Part shown: positions 56,059-64,000 of the stretch, one piece after another | Numbering within the stretch: position 1 is the first letter of the stretch | Layout: every line of letters starts with the position of its first letter | Assembly: GCA_030408505.1 (NCBI GenBank) | Contig: JAUHQI010000004.1 | Span: 806,001-870,000 of the forward strand | Direction of reading: 5' to 3' | From: Candidatus Sacchlamyda saccharinae | GTDB taxonomy: Bacteria > Chlamydiota > Chlamydiia > Chlamydiales > Rhabdochlamydiaceae | DNA length: 64,000 bases | Notes under the pieces: generated by a model | The model's database searches: none | What the model saw: only the letters and a program-made list of their open reading frames with translations | What the model was told of the DNA's origin: nothing | Made by a program: the position numbers and the translations under genes

Positions 56059-56824
56059 AAAGTAAAAGGGTTGTAGCTGTCGCCACGTTTAAAGAGTCAG
56101 CTGTCCCCCTCATGGGGATAGAGACCTTGTGATCTGCAGATGCAAGCCACCTTTCTGTGAGCCCTAGCTGTTCTGTACCCACAACAATTGCGGTCGCACC
56201 CTGCATCTGCGTCTCAGTAAAGCTTACAGTTGCAGCGGGAGAAGTTGCGACAATAGAGATCTGATTTTCTTTGAGCCAAGTAAGGACTTCATCTCCTGTT
56301 GCTTCTACAACGGGCAGAGTAAAGAGCGTTCCCACACTTGCGCGCACGACATTGGGGTTGTAGATATCAGTACACCGATCACAGACAATCACCCCATCAG
56401 CGCCAACGCCATCAGCTGAACGCATAATCGACCCGAGATTCCCCGGCTTCTCAATTCCTTCGGCTACCACATAAAGGGGATTTTCTTTTTTTTCTAGAGA
56501 GCTGAGCGTCACTTGCATTTGCTTAGCGACCGCTATAAGACCATCAGGACGATCGCGATAGGACATTTTGCCAAATACATCTTTCGTGCAGATATAAGCA
56601 GCCGCACCTTGAGATACGATCTCTTTGATCAAGGCATCTTCATTCTCTCCTAAAAAAAGCTCAGGGCAGAAGAAGACCTTCTCTACGAGTACACCACCAC
56701 TCAAAGCTCTACTCAGCTCACGGAAGCCTTCAATGAGAAAGAGACCCGTTGCATCTCGTTCCCTGCGGTTTTGCAGCTTAACAGCCGTCTTCACCTGAGG
56801 ATTTTGCATGCTCGTTATTTGCAT
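56018..56824 (-). CDS. SpoU-family RNA 2'-O-methyltransferase (TrmH/RlmB-like)
   Basis: 268 residues from the ATG at 56824 (AAGGTGG six bases upstream). A substrate-binding N-terminal domain is followed by the trefoil-knot SPOUT domain with EGIEKPGNLGSIMRSADG, VVGTEQLGL and IPMRGTADSLNVATATTLLLYE, the three SpoU motifs. It methylates a ribose in rRNA or tRNA; the exact site is unknown. It overlaps genes on both sides. Confidence 0.92.
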   Translation of the reverse strand: MQITSMQNPQVKTAVKLQNRRERDATGLFLIEGFRELSRALSGGVLVEKVFFCPELFLGENEDALIKEIVSQGAAAYICTKDVFGKMSYRDRPDGLIAVAKQMQVTLSSLEKKENPLYVVAEGIEKPGNLGSIMRSADGVGADGVIVCDRCTDIYNPNVVRASVGTLFTLPVVEATGDEVLTWLKENQISIVATSPAATVSFTETQMQGATAIVVGTEQLGLTERWLASADHKVSIPMRGTADSLNVATATTLLLYEVLRQRKAPILR

Positions 56825-57624
56825 GGGCGCCACCTTGCATAGGAACCAGTGGGAATTGGACGTCCCTCCCCTTCAAGCATAAGCTCGCCCACATCAAGAT
56901 CTCCTGGCAAGCTCTCTTCGAAAAGATAGCGCAAAACAGTAGGCGTGATGCCTCCCGTGTGGTTGGACAGTGCGATAAAGAGAGGCGTATCACTCAACAG
57001 AGCTTTACAAAGAGCGAGTAGCTCAGGCAGATCCCTCTCAATTTTGAATACTTCACCCTGCGCGCCCCTTCCAAAACTTGGAGGATCGAGCAAGATGCCG
57101 TCGTAGCGCCTACCTCGTTTGATTTCCCGTCTAAGAAACTTCATCGCGTCATCTACAATCCACCGGATGGGCCTGTCTTCAAGACCATTGAGCGCAGCGT
57201 TTTCTCTTGCCCAATTGACCATCCCCTTCGAAGCATCCAAGTGACAGACAGAAGCGCCAGCTCTAGCTAAGGCTAAAGTGGCTCCCCCCGAATAGGCAAA
57301 GAGATTGAGGATATTTGCCCCTTCATGTACTTGGTCTGCGGCCCACTTCCACATAAAGCTATGCTCAGGAAAAATCCCTAAGTGGCCAAATTCGGTGGGG
57401 GAAATCTTAAACTTAAGACCGTCATGCTCAATGATCCAATGCTTGGCAAGTTTTCCATCCCATTGATTCCCTTCCTCTCTTGAAAAAGAGGCATCGGCCC
57501 CCCAATTTTTCTGAGTGGGTTTCCACAGAGCTTGGCCGCAAGGGCGCACAATAGAGACATCCCCAAAGCGCTCAAATTTTTTTTGATTCCCTGAATCCAG
57601 TAGCAAATATTTCATGGCGTCCAT
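56815..57624 (-). CDS. Class I SAM methyltransferase (RlmI/RlmK-like)
   Basis: 269 residues (or 266 from the second ATG at 57615). The SAM site is NLFAYSGGATLALARAGA (about 120-137), an acidic residue follows in HLDASKGMVNWA, and the catalytic-type motif is DGILLDPPSFGRG (about 194-206). The DPPSF motif and the neighbours suggest rRNA base methylation, as in the RlmI/RlmK C-terminal domain; an N-terminal PUA domain is absent. It is the first gene of the RNA-modification operon. Confidence 0.85.
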   Translation of the reverse strand: MDAMKYLLLDSGNQKKFERFGDVSIVRPCGQALWKPTQKNWGADASFSREEGNQWDGKLAKHWIIEHDGLKFKISPTEFGHLGIFPEHSFMWKWAADQVHEGANILNLFAYSGGATLALARAGASVCHLDASKGMVNWARENAALNGLEDRPIRWIVDDAMKFLRREIKRGRRYDGILLDPPSFGRGAQGEVFKIERDLPELLALCKALLSDTPLFIALSNHTGGITPTVLRYLFEESLPGDLDVGELMLEGEGRPIPTGSYARWRPCK

Positions 57625-57660
57625 TATAATCCATCTCCAAATTTATCAGGAGAAGAAACC

Positions 57661-58359
57661 ATGAGAATAAATACAGTCCACGTTCCAGCCTCTCAACCTG
57701 TATTACAGCCTCAAAAAGCAAACACCCGCCGGGAAGATTTGACAAGTAAATCTTCTATTTCTGGCAATAATAGGCCTAATTTCTTCATGCAAATCCCCTT
57801 TGCCTTCTTTCGAATGGCCACCTTCATGTTATCTCTGATTATCTATCGGACGCCGAGACTAAAAAAAGTCTATATTCCTGAAATGACCCCAGCACAAAAA
57901 AAAGAATATGAAGATAAGGTGTCTGGTTATTGGACCGATTTTGCTTTAACACGAAAAGGGCCATCTTATTCTGAAAAAATTCAGCTGGTTCACCAGTTTA
58001 TGACCTTTCGAAACTATGCGCTAAATGAAGGGAAAAGCTTCACTTCGAAGCGGGTCTGGGCAGAACTCGATGTAGGGCGGGGCGGAAGTACTTGGATAAT
58101 AGATTTTAGCAAAGACCTTCAAAGAGACCTAAAGCGCTTTTTGAAAGCTCTTTCTAGTCAGGACCCTATTCATCGTGGGAAAGGACCTGACATCACATTT
58201 ACATTCAAATTTACTGGGATAAAAGACTTTGGCATTGGCCCAATAAGAGAGCGCGGCACTCTATTCACAATGAAGAATACACTTGGCACCAATGGAACCG
58301 CGATTACAAGAGAAGTAACCAAGAAAAGAACACGTACTAGATACCACTTTTTTAAATAA
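57661..58359 (+). CDS. Hypothetical protein
   Basis: AGGAGAAGAAACC precedes the ATG. The 232 residues begin with a disordered Gln/Pro/Ser-rich segment, then a single hydrophobic stretch at about 42-62 (FMQIPFAFFRMATFMLSLIIY) and a basic, mixed alpha/beta remainder. No motif I know. A single central hydrophobic helix after a polar N-terminus could mean a membrane or secreted effector protein. It lies 13 bp before the next small gene and is probably co-transcribed with it. Confidence 0.55.
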   Translation: MRINTVHVPASQPVLQPQKANTRREDLTSKSSISGNNRPNFFMQIPFAFFRMATFMLSLIIYRTPRLKKVYIPEMTPAQKKEYEDKVSGYWTDFALTRKGPSYSEKIQLVHQFMTFRNYALNEGKSFTSKRVWAELDVGRGGSTWIIDFSKDLQRDLKRFLKALSSQDPIHRGKGPDITFTFKFTGIKDFGIGPIRERGTLFTMKNTLGTNGTAITREVTKKRTRTRYHFFK

Positions 58360-58372
58360 TAAGGAGCAATCG

Positions 58373-58912
58373 ATGAAGCATATCTTTTTGGGAATTTTAT
58401 TTTCTTTTTTGTCGGTTTACGCAGAAAATCCTGAAGTTGAAGATCTTCCCGAGGAAGAGCTTATCTCCTATCTTGAATATCCTGAAAATAGCAGCCCTAG
58501 TTCATCTCATCTAAATGTAGACACCTTTCATCAAAATCCGACCCTTTCTGAGCAAACAGAAATGAAACGGCAAGCTTATTACTATGCTGGAGGGCTATTT
58601 CCAACAGTGGGAATGGGGCTCCGTATGTATCGAAATATCGGGTATGAGTTGGATTTTGCCTATTTTCTTATTGGAGCTAAAGGCTCTGTTTCTGTGTTCC
58701 AATATATTGGGAAAGGACAATCAGGTTACATAGGGATTGGAGCCGGACTGCATGCGAGTATTCTCCGTTACGATCATACTTTTAGCTTTTTTATTCCTGG
58801 ATATATAGGAATTGAGGGAAAGATCTTTTTCGGAGACATTGGGTGTGATCTTTTAATCAATGAAGATATCCTCTGGCCCCTTCCAAACCTTAGGGTTGGA
58901 GTCCGTTTCTAG
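58373..58912 (+). CDS. Exported hypothetical protein
   Basis: AAGGAGCA precedes the ATG. The 179 residues start with a signal peptide (MKHIFLGILFSFLSVYA), then an acidic/Ser-rich segment and a Gly/aromatic-rich part (AYYYAGGLFPTVGMGLRMY, FFIPGYIGIEGKIFFGDIG) ending in GVRF, the pattern of a small outer-membrane beta-barrel. The family is not recognised. Confidence 0.55.
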   Translation: MKHIFLGILFSFLSVYAENPEVEDLPEEELISYLEYPENSSPSSSHLNVDTFHQNPTLSEQTEMKRQAYYYAGGLFPTVGMGLRMYRNIGYELDFAYFLIGAKGSVSVFQYIGKGQSGYIGIGAGLHASILRYDHTFSFFIPGYIGIEGKIFFGDIGCDLLINEDILWPLPNLRVGVRF

Positions 58913-59376
58913 AAAAGAAGAAGAAACTCTTCCAAGGCTTTCGCGCAAGTGGCTTCTATCACACTTTCTCGATCTCCGTCGAAATGGCATTCGATGATGT
59001 GGGGCTTTTTGCCCTTGGCACCCAAGGCAATAAAGACTGTGCCAACTGGCTTTTCTTCAGTGCCGCCAGTGGGGCCAGCAATGCCTGTGGTAGTGATGCC
59101 ATAGTCTGCCTCTGTGAGTTTCATCAGCCCAATCCACATTTCATTGGCCACTTCACGCGATACAGCGCCTGAAGTGCGTAGGGTCTCGGCAGAGACTTTG
59201 AGAATTTTTTCTTTAAGCGCATTGGAATAGGTGACAAGCGAGCCGAGAAGGTACTTCGAGGCGTCGGGAAGGGAGACAAACTCTGCGCTGAGATGCCCTC
59301 CCGAGCACGACTCGGCAAGAGCAAGCGTTTGATTCTTTTCAATGAGCGTTTGATGGATTTTTTCTAGGTTCGACAT
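58909..59376 (-). CDS. pncC: Nicotinamide-nucleotide amidase (CinA C-terminal domain)
   Basis: Deamidates NMN to nicotinate mononucleotide, recycling pyridine nucleotides. The 155 residues match the stand-alone CinA C-terminal domain: AESCSGGHLS near the start (catalytic Ser), GSLVTYSNALKEKIL, SGAVSREVANEM and TTGIAGPTGGTEEKPVGTV. The N-terminal molybdopterin-like domain of full CinA is absent. The gene overlaps its upstream neighbour by 38 bp. Confidence 0.92.
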   Translation of the reverse strand: MSNLEKIHQTLIEKNQTLALAESCSGGHLSAEFVSLPDASKYLLGSLVTYSNALKEKILKVSAETLRTSGAVSREVANEMWIGLMKLTEADYGITTTGIAGPTGGTEEKPVGTVFIALGAKGKKPHIIECHFDGDRESVIEATCAKALEEFLLLF

Positions 59377-60043
59377 GTAATCCCTTCTTTTTTAGGCCTG
59401 GATGCTGATTGATCCAAGAAAAACTGTTTTTTCCAAGTCGCATGGGCTGATTGACTTTTTTCCCTTCGATCTCAAAGGGTGTAGCTGATGTGTGATCCCG
59501 TACCCATTTGGCAAGTCTTTGAAAGAGTAGCGTATTGGGGAATTTTTCGGATCTATCTACTTTTCCAATGGACTTAGTTTTCGGATCGAGATAGAGCTGA
59601 GGGTAAGAAAATTGGATCCCCCATGTGATGCTATCTGTCCCCATCACTCCTGAATGAAACGCGTCTGAATAGACAAAGTGGTGCCTTTGCAGCTGTACCA
59701 CTGGCAGGCGCGGCTTGATGAGTACTTTGCCATTTTTCAGCTCCATTGCATAGAGAACTTCGGGGCTAGAGGTGAAAATAGAGGAAAATAAAGGGAGATT
59801 TTCTTCAATGAGGTTCCCCTCTTTGATTCCTTGAATATAGAGGGCGTAAGACTTTAGGAAATCTTCTTTGGAAATTTCGGCCTCATCTAAGTTCACTGGT
59901 CTTGCCACATCAAAAATATGAAAGGGTTCTAGGTTTTGGAAGAGAGCTTGCATCTCGGACGTATCTAGCAAAATGGGCAGTTTGCGCGATTTGGAAACTT
60001 GAAGTTGCCCCTCTTTTTCGGGAGTAGAGAGGTCAAGCGGCAT
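59339..60043 (-). CDS. Conserved hypothetical protein
   Basis: 234 residues with no signal peptide or transmembrane helix. It has a mixed alpha/beta sequence with clusters such as VVQLQRHHFVYSDAFHSGVMG and ITWGIQFSYPQLYLDP. It overlaps lspA by 11 bp and pncC by 38 bp, so it belongs to the nrdR-dksA-lspA operon. I do not recognise the family; the tight packing suggests a real, expressed protein. Confidence 0.6.
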   Translation of the reverse strand: MPLDLSTPEKEGQLQVSKSRKLPILLDTSEMQALFQNLEPFHIFDVARPVNLDEAEISKEDFLKSYALYIQGIKEGNLIEENLPLFSSIFTSSPEVLYAMELKNGKVLIKPRLPVVQLQRHHFVYSDAFHSGVMGTDSITWGIQFSYPQLYLDPKTKSIGKVDRSEKFPNTLLFQRLAKWVRDHTSATPFEIEGKKVNQPMRLGKNSFSWINQHPGLKKKGLHVEPRKNPSNAH

Positions 60044-60530
60044 GGCGTCTAAACTTTATTTTTTTTGATGTGAAAAGGAGGTAGAGGACCGAAAGAAAAA
60101 TGGCGCTGTCGGCTACATTGAAGATCGGATAGGAGTATTTGAAAAAGATCAGATAGAACATATCAATCACGTGCCCATAGAGAAAGAAGTCGAGAATATT
60201 ACCAGTAGCCCCAGCAGCAATGCACGTAAGGGGCATTAAGAGCTTTTTAGGCGGCTTCAAAAAGAGGAGGTAAGCCAGGATGGAGCCAGTAATGAGCATT
60301 CGAAAAACAAGGAGCATTCCCTGATAGTTGGAGAGAAAACCCCATGCTGTGCCCGTATTGGTGGTATGGACGATAGAGATCTTTAAAAAGGAGGTATCTA
60401 AAACACCGATCCCCCCAAAGGGAAAGCCCATATAAGGTTGGATGAGTGGCAGATGATTTGCCACCCAATACTTTGTGCAAAAATCGAAAAACAGGATCAG
60501 AATGAAGACAACGAGTTTACGCAATTTCAC
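60033..60530 (-). CDS. lspA: Lipoprotein signal peptidase
   Basis: Removes signal peptides from lipoproteins in the inner membrane, such as the NodT and ZnuA-like proteins of this window. It has four transmembrane helices and the two catalytic aspartates in GNILDFFLYGHVIDM and FNVADSAI. The start is probably GTG at 60530 (165 aa); a TTG lies eight codons upstream and no ATG is available. It overlaps the end of dksA by 14 bp. Confidence 0.92.
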   Translation of the reverse strand: MKLRKLVVFILILFFDFCTKYWVANHLPLIQPYMGFPFGGIGVLDTSFLKISIVHTTNTGTAWGFLSNYQGMLLVFRMLITGSILAYLLFLKPPKKLLMPLTCIAAGATGNILDFFLYGHVIDMFYLIFFKYSYPIFNVADSAIFLSVLYLLFTSKKIKFRRHAA

Positions 60531-60885
60531 CCTTTTCAAGCCTTTCTTGCGCAACCACTGTCATGTTTGCATAAGGAATGGCTTCTAGTCTTTTGATCGA
60601 GATCTCTTCTTTTGAAACATCACAGATCCCATAAGTACCTTCTTCAATTTTCTCTAGAGCTCTATCGATCTGCCTTACAATATCGAGTTCTTTATTGGTA
60701 AGCTGGAGGCTGATGGTTTTATCAAAATCATCAGTACCTTCATCTGCTTGATGTTGAGAATACCCTTTTGCTTCGGGTTCACTCCTCACATCATCAGCTG
60801 TTTCTTTTACCATTTTGGTCATTTCAGCTCTTAATTCCAAAAGCCTTTGCTTAAAGTGTTCAATTTGTGATTTTTTTAGTGGCAT
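60517..60885 (-). CDS. dksA: DksA/TraR-family protein with a degenerate zinc finger
   Basis: Transcription factor acting in the RNA polymerase secondary channel. The 122 residues form a coiled-coil half (residues ~1-75, with DEGTDDFDKT before its end) and a globular C-terminal part YGICDVSKEEISIKRLEAIPYA. In the zinc finger only the first cysteine remains; the other three positions read Ser, Thr and Ala, so zinc binding is doubtful. AAGGAGC six to seven bases upstream sets the start at 60885. It overlaps nrdR by 26 bp. Confidence 0.88.
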   Translation of the reverse strand: MPLKKSQIEHFKQRLLELRAEMTKMVKETADDVRSEPEAKGYSQHQADEGTDDFDKTISLQLTNKELDIVRQIDRALEKIEEGTYGICDVSKEEISIKRLEAIPYANMTVVAQERLEKGEIA

Positions 60886-61354
60886 GGGCCGGCTCCTTTT
60901 CATCATCAAGAAGAGCTATGCTTTCGATAGCGCTTTTAAGTTCATCAACATCCTTAAATCGCTTATATACACAAGCAAACCGAATATAGGCAACTGTATC
61001 GAGCTTTTGCAGGTATTTCATCGAAATCTCACCCAGCTCTGTTGCCTCTATTTCCCGCAATTGCCTCTCCATAAGATCCGCTGTGATTTTATAGGCAATC
61101 TCTCGCACTTGCTGCCGGCTAATGCGAGTGTGGCGACATGCCGCATCAAGACCTTCAACCAATTTTTCCTGTTGAAAATCTTCGTAATGACCACTTCTTT
61201 TAAGAACTTGAACGGTTAGATCTACCGTCTCAAAGGTTGTAAAGCGACGCAAGCATCGAAGGCATTCGCGACGCCGCCGAATCGCATTGGTTGGCTCGGC
61301 GTTTCGTGAATCCGTTACTTTTGACTCTTCATGATTGCAAAAAGGACAACGCAT
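60860..61354 (-). CDS. nrdR: Ribonucleotide reductase transcriptional repressor NrdR
   Basis: Represses nrd genes in response to ATP/dATP. It has an N-terminal zinc ribbon (MRCPFC at 3/6 and CLRC at 31/34, with the DNA-binding RRRREC) followed by an ATP-cone domain (VLKRSGHYEDFQQEKLVEGL and further). At 164 residues it is normal. It is the first gene of the nrdR-dksA-lspA block, whose order is also found in Chlamydia. Confidence 0.95.
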   Translation of the reverse strand: MRCPFCNHEESKVTDSRNAEPTNAIRRRRECLRCLRRFTTFETVDLTVQVLKRSGHYEDFQQEKLVEGLDAACRHTRISRQQVREIAYKITADLMERQLREIEATELGEISMKYLQKLDTVAYIRFACVYKRFKDVDELKSAIESIALLDDEKEPAHATKKITN

Positions 61355-61407
61355 AAATATCCTTTTTTCATTCTAGTTTGATTTTTTCAAGAACAAAAAA
61401 ATAATAC

Positions 61408-61494
61408 GGAGGAGGTGGGATTCGAACCCACGAAACGCTTATCACGTTTACACGCTTTCCAAGCGTGCTCCATCGGCCACTCGGACACTCCTCC
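61408..61494 (-). tRNA. tRNA-Ser (anticodon GGA)
   Basis: Acceptor GGAGGAG/CTCCTCC with G as discriminator, a long variable arm (class II tRNA), T-arm GGGTTCGAATCCC and anticodon loop TTGGAAA between stems ACGCT/AGCGT. It reads UCC/UCU serine codons. CCA is not encoded. Confidence 0.96.
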
Positions 61495-61563
61495 ACGTCG
61501 GAGATTTTAAAAGAATGCACTCATATCTGGCAAGTAAATTCCCTCTTCTTTATGGTGAGAGCC

Positions 61564-62427
61564 ATGAGAAATATATTACGAATTCTAGTACTTTTACCCT
61601 TATGTTTTGGGTGCAACAAAAAAGAACAACCCTCTAAACCTACTGTCTTGGTGACTATTGCCCCGTATGCCTATGTGGTTGAGCGCATTGCGAAAGACAC
61701 TGTGGCTTTGGAAACACTTGTTCCTGCCGGAATGAACATCCACACCTATGAACCCTCCCCTAAGCTTGTTGAAGCAGCGATTGACTCTAGAGTTTGGTTT
61801 CGGATAGGTGAGCCTTTTGAAAAAAAGATAGTGAAAACGATTGCCGAGAGAAACCCAGAACAAAAAATAGTGAACCTCCAAGATGGAATCGATCTTTTAT
61901 CTTCTCATGACGCCATTGAACTCGCCCCCTGTATTGGCCACGACCATGGGACTCATGATCTGCATACCTGGCTCAGCCCAAAAAGATTTTTGAAACAAGC
62001 ACAAGTAATTGCAGAAACACTCATAGTCCTCTTTCCTGAGCACAAAGCGACCTATGAAAAAAATTTCAATGACTTAGCACTAGACTTGCAAACTCTTGAT
62101 CGCGATTTGAAAAAAGATTTAGCACCCTACAAAGGGGAGGCTCTCTTGGTTTCCCATCCCGCTTTCGGCTATTACTGTGCAGATTATGGACTCATCCAAC
62201 TTTCTGTAGAATGTGAAGGAAAAGACCCCCGACCCAAAGACATTGAAGACATTCTTGAAAAAACAAAAATCTATACTGTTCGCTCCGTATTTCTGCAGCA
62301 GGGCTTTAATAATCGAGGAGCTCAGCTGATTGGAAAAAAACTTCAATTGCCCATTTATCGCATTGAGCCGTATGCTTATGACTATTTAACCAACATGCGA
62401 CAAATTACGGGGCATATCACTAAATGA
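61564..62427 (+). CDS. Zinc/manganese ABC transporter substrate-binding lipoprotein (ZnuA/TroA family)
   Basis: 287 residues from the ATG at 61564 (an ATG four codons earlier is possible). The lipobox LCFGC places the acylated cysteine at residue 16. Metal-ligand residues occur in MNIHTYEPSP, the His-rich GHDHGTHDLHTWLSP and SHPAFGYYC, as in the cluster A-I/TroA family. It delivers Zn2+ or Mn2+ to the permease encoded downstream. Genes overlap by 4 bp (ATGA) to the ATPase; the order is binding protein, ATPase, permease. Confidence 0.92.
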   Translation: MRNILRILVLLPLCFGCNKKEQPSKPTVLVTIAPYAYVVERIAKDTVALETLVPAGMNIHTYEPSPKLVEAAIDSRVWFRIGEPFEKKIVKTIAERNPEQKIVNLQDGIDLLSSHDAIELAPCIGHDHGTHDLHTWLSPKRFLKQAQVIAETLIVLFPEHKATYEKNFNDLALDLQTLDRDLKKDLAPYKGEALLVSHPAFGYYCADYGLIQLSVECEGKDPRPKDIEDILEKTKIYTVRSVFLQQGFNNRGAQLIGKKLQLPIYRIEPYAYDYLTNMRQITGHITK

Positions 62428-63134
62428 CTCTCTCAGTAGAGAATCTTTTTTTCAGCTACGAAAAGCAAACCCCTATTCTTGAAGACGTCTCTTTTTCTGT
62501 AGAGAAGGGAAAGTTCATTGGTTTTTTTGGTCCCAACGGGGGAGGAAAAACAACTCTTTTGAAGTTGCTTTTAGGCCTTCAAAGCCCCTCAAACGGCAAA
62601 ATATCGGTATTGGGACAAGACCCTTCTGATGTGACAGACCGCCTAGGATATGTCCCACAAGTTCGACGCTTCGATCGGAGCTTTCCCATTTCCGTTTTTG
62701 AGGTAGTTTTGCAAGGATGCCTCTCTAAATATAGAGGCTACGGCTCATTCTCCCAAGAGCTGAAGGACAAAGCCTATTCCGCCCTTGAAAAAGTCGGCCT
62801 GCAAGATAAAGCAGATGCCCCCTTTGGGACTTTATCCGGGGGACAAATCCAACGAACCTTGATCGCAAGAGCTCTAGCATCAGACCCTGAAATACTCCTT
62901 CTCGATGAAGCAACCGTGGGGGTCGACCCCGATGCGTTGAAAGAGATTTTTCGATTTCTCCTCTCTTTACGAGGAACCATCACAATTATTTTAGTGACCC
63001 ACGACCTGCAAGCGATTGCAAGTGAGATGGACTCACTATTTTGCATCAACAGACAGCTTTCGACCTACAGCCCCAAGCAAGTCTGCGATCATTTTTCCAT
63101 GGGTCTTTACCACCCGAGGGAAAAAAATGATTGA
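62424..63134 (+). CDS. Zinc/manganese ABC transporter ATP-binding protein (ZnuC-like)
   Basis: 236 residues: Walker A GPNGGGKTT, signature LSGGQIQRTLIARAL, Walker B EILLLDEATVGVD and the switch VTHD. The Q-loop LGYVPQVRRFDRSFPISVFEVVLQG is typical of the ZnuC/MntA group. It is the middle gene of the metal uptake operon. Confidence 0.93.
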   Translation: MTLSVENLFFSYEKQTPILEDVSFSVEKGKFIGFFGPNGGGKTTLLKLLLGLQSPSNGKISVLGQDPSDVTDRLGYVPQVRRFDRSFPISVFEVVLQGCLSKYRGYGSFSQELKDKAYSALEKVGLQDKADAPFGTLSGGQIQRTLIARALASDPEILLLDEATVGVDPDALKEIFRFLLSLRGTITIILVTHDLQAIASEMDSLFCINRQLSTYSPKQVCDHFSMGLYHPREKND

Positions 63135-63954
63135 AGCCCTCTTCACCAACCCCTTTCTTTACATGGCTCTGCTTGCAGGCTTTGCGGCTTCTGTGACAAG
63201 CGGGGTGATGGGCTCCTTTGTCGTCATTAAGCGGATTGTCTTTATTGCGGGAAGTATCGCCCACTCAGTCCTTGGAGGGATGGGACTTTTTCTATTTTTG
63301 CAGAGGAAAGTTGGCATTCCCTGGATCTCCCCAATTCAAGGGGCCATCGTAGCGGCCATCATCTCCGCTCTACTGATTGGGTGGATCCGCCTAGAATATA
63401 GACAGCGTGAAGATACCGTGATCGCGGCGCTCTGGTCTACAGGGATGTCTTTGGGGGTGATTTTCATCGCTTTGACGCCAGGGTATAACGTTGAGCTGAT
63501 GCACTACCTTTTCGGCAATATTTTATGGGTAACCCAGAGAGACGTGATTGTCCTCTTTGTCCTCGCAGCAGTTGTGACGACCTTAGTTGCTCTTTTCAGG
63601 CACCAATTTATCTCAATATGCTTCGATGAAGAACAGGCCAAGCTCCAAAAAATTCCGGTGAAATTTTTCTACTTGCTACTCTTGTCACTGATCGCCCTAT
63701 CTGTGGTCCTGCTTATACAGGTCGTTGGAGCCATCCTCGTCATCGCCATGCTCGCCATACCAGCAGCCATCGCTGGCAGCTTCACAGCAAAATTTTCGAA
63801 AATGATGTTTTACGCAGTGCTGATAGGATGCGCTTTTACCCTTGTGGGCACAGGCGCATCCTACCAACTCAACTGGCCACCAGGGGCCACAATTGCACTT
63901 GTCGCTGCAGTTTTCTACTTACTAAGCTTTACGCTCAAGAGAAAATTACATTGA
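63127..63954 (+). CDS. Zinc/manganese ABC transporter permease (ZnuB-like)
   Basis: 275 residues with about eight transmembrane helices. Family motifs are GVMGSFVVIKRIVFIAGSIAHSVLGG near the start and VVGAILVIAMLAIPAAIA in the C-terminal third. The start at 63127 overlaps the ATPase gene by 8 bp. The last 46 bases of the window after the stop hold no recognisable feature. Confidence 0.93.
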   Translation: MIEALFTNPFLYMALLAGFAASVTSGVMGSFVVIKRIVFIAGSIAHSVLGGMGLFLFLQRKVGIPWISPIQGAIVAAIISALLIGWIRLEYRQREDTVIAALWSTGMSLGVIFIALTPGYNVELMHYLFGNILWVTQRDVIVLFVLAAVVTTLVALFRHQFISICFDEEQAKLQKIPVKFFYLLLLSLIALSVVLLIQVVGAILVIAMLAIPAAIAGSFTAKFSKMMFYAVLIGCAFTLVGTGASYQLNWPPGATIALVAAVFYLLSFTLKRKLH

Positions 63955-64000
63955 CGTCATGCGATTCCACCAATGCGACCAGCCAGTCTTACGACGTCTA

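Overview
The window comes from a member of the order Chlamydiales, most likely one of the environmental (Parachlamydia/Simkania/Waddlia-like) families. The 16S rRNA gene carries an exact match to the order-level signature CGGCGTGGATGAGGCAT. The window also holds a histone H1-like Hc1 gene (hctA), an NrdR-DksA-LspA block, MOMP-like/Lpg1974-type outer-membrane proteins, proteins with bilobed hydrophobic Inc-like regions, and no tRNA between 16S and 23S. The 23S gene is about 2.95 kb, leaving no room for the group I intron reported in Simkania negevensis.

Layout. 1-5.6 kb: the 3' end of an AAA/DUF234 ATPase gene, a two-partner secretion pair (TpsA exoprotein and TpsB transporter, minus strand) and an AMP nucleosidase-like gene coupled to tpsA; a 28-bp inverted repeat overlaps the internal tpsA start. 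5.7-19.7 kb: housekeeping genes (efp with its lysine ligase epmA, nadE, htpG, yajC, rlmD-like, hctA) mixed with unknown genes, two Inc candidates, a secreted phosphatase and a secreted BAAT-type hydrolase. 19.7-25.9 kb: the rRNA operon on the minus strand (16S-23S-5S), followed by a decayed second 5S split by a MITE-like element and three copies of one terminator; upstream of 16S lies a roughly 312-bp fold-back element with 53-bp arms. 25.9-29.8 kb: nhaD, kdsD and icd.

29.9-36.9 kb is the most unusual region: a run of uncharacterised, Ala-rich, probably secreted or membrane-associated paralogues. Two share a promoter-leader, and a convergent pair (A+, B-) has been duplicated in tandem. The inner halves of the two copies have since been lost head to head, leaving two truncated genes. 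A signal-less MOMP-like gene and a BRO-N phage-type gene follow.

37.9-45.1 kb: an orphan E2 acyltransferase, lpxK, gmhA, a zinc/cadmium-type P1B ATPase and adenine deaminase. 45.1-53.0 kb: a DevBCA/TolC-like export operon (HlyD, NodT, permease, ATPase). It is interrupted by a porin-like gene and a P-loop kinase gene, and ends at a DUF234 ATPase gene flanked by 87-bp direct repeats. 53-64 kb: asd, an MFS exporter, RNA-modification genes, pncC, lspA, dksA, nrdR, tRNA-Ser(GGA) and a zinc/manganese ABC uptake operon.

Taken together, the genes cover envelope building (LPS heptose/Kdo/lipid A steps, porins, TPS and Dev-type export), translation support and metal homeostasis. A large accessory fraction shows duplication, truncation and small-repeat insertion. 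All assignments come from reading the sequence; no database search was run.
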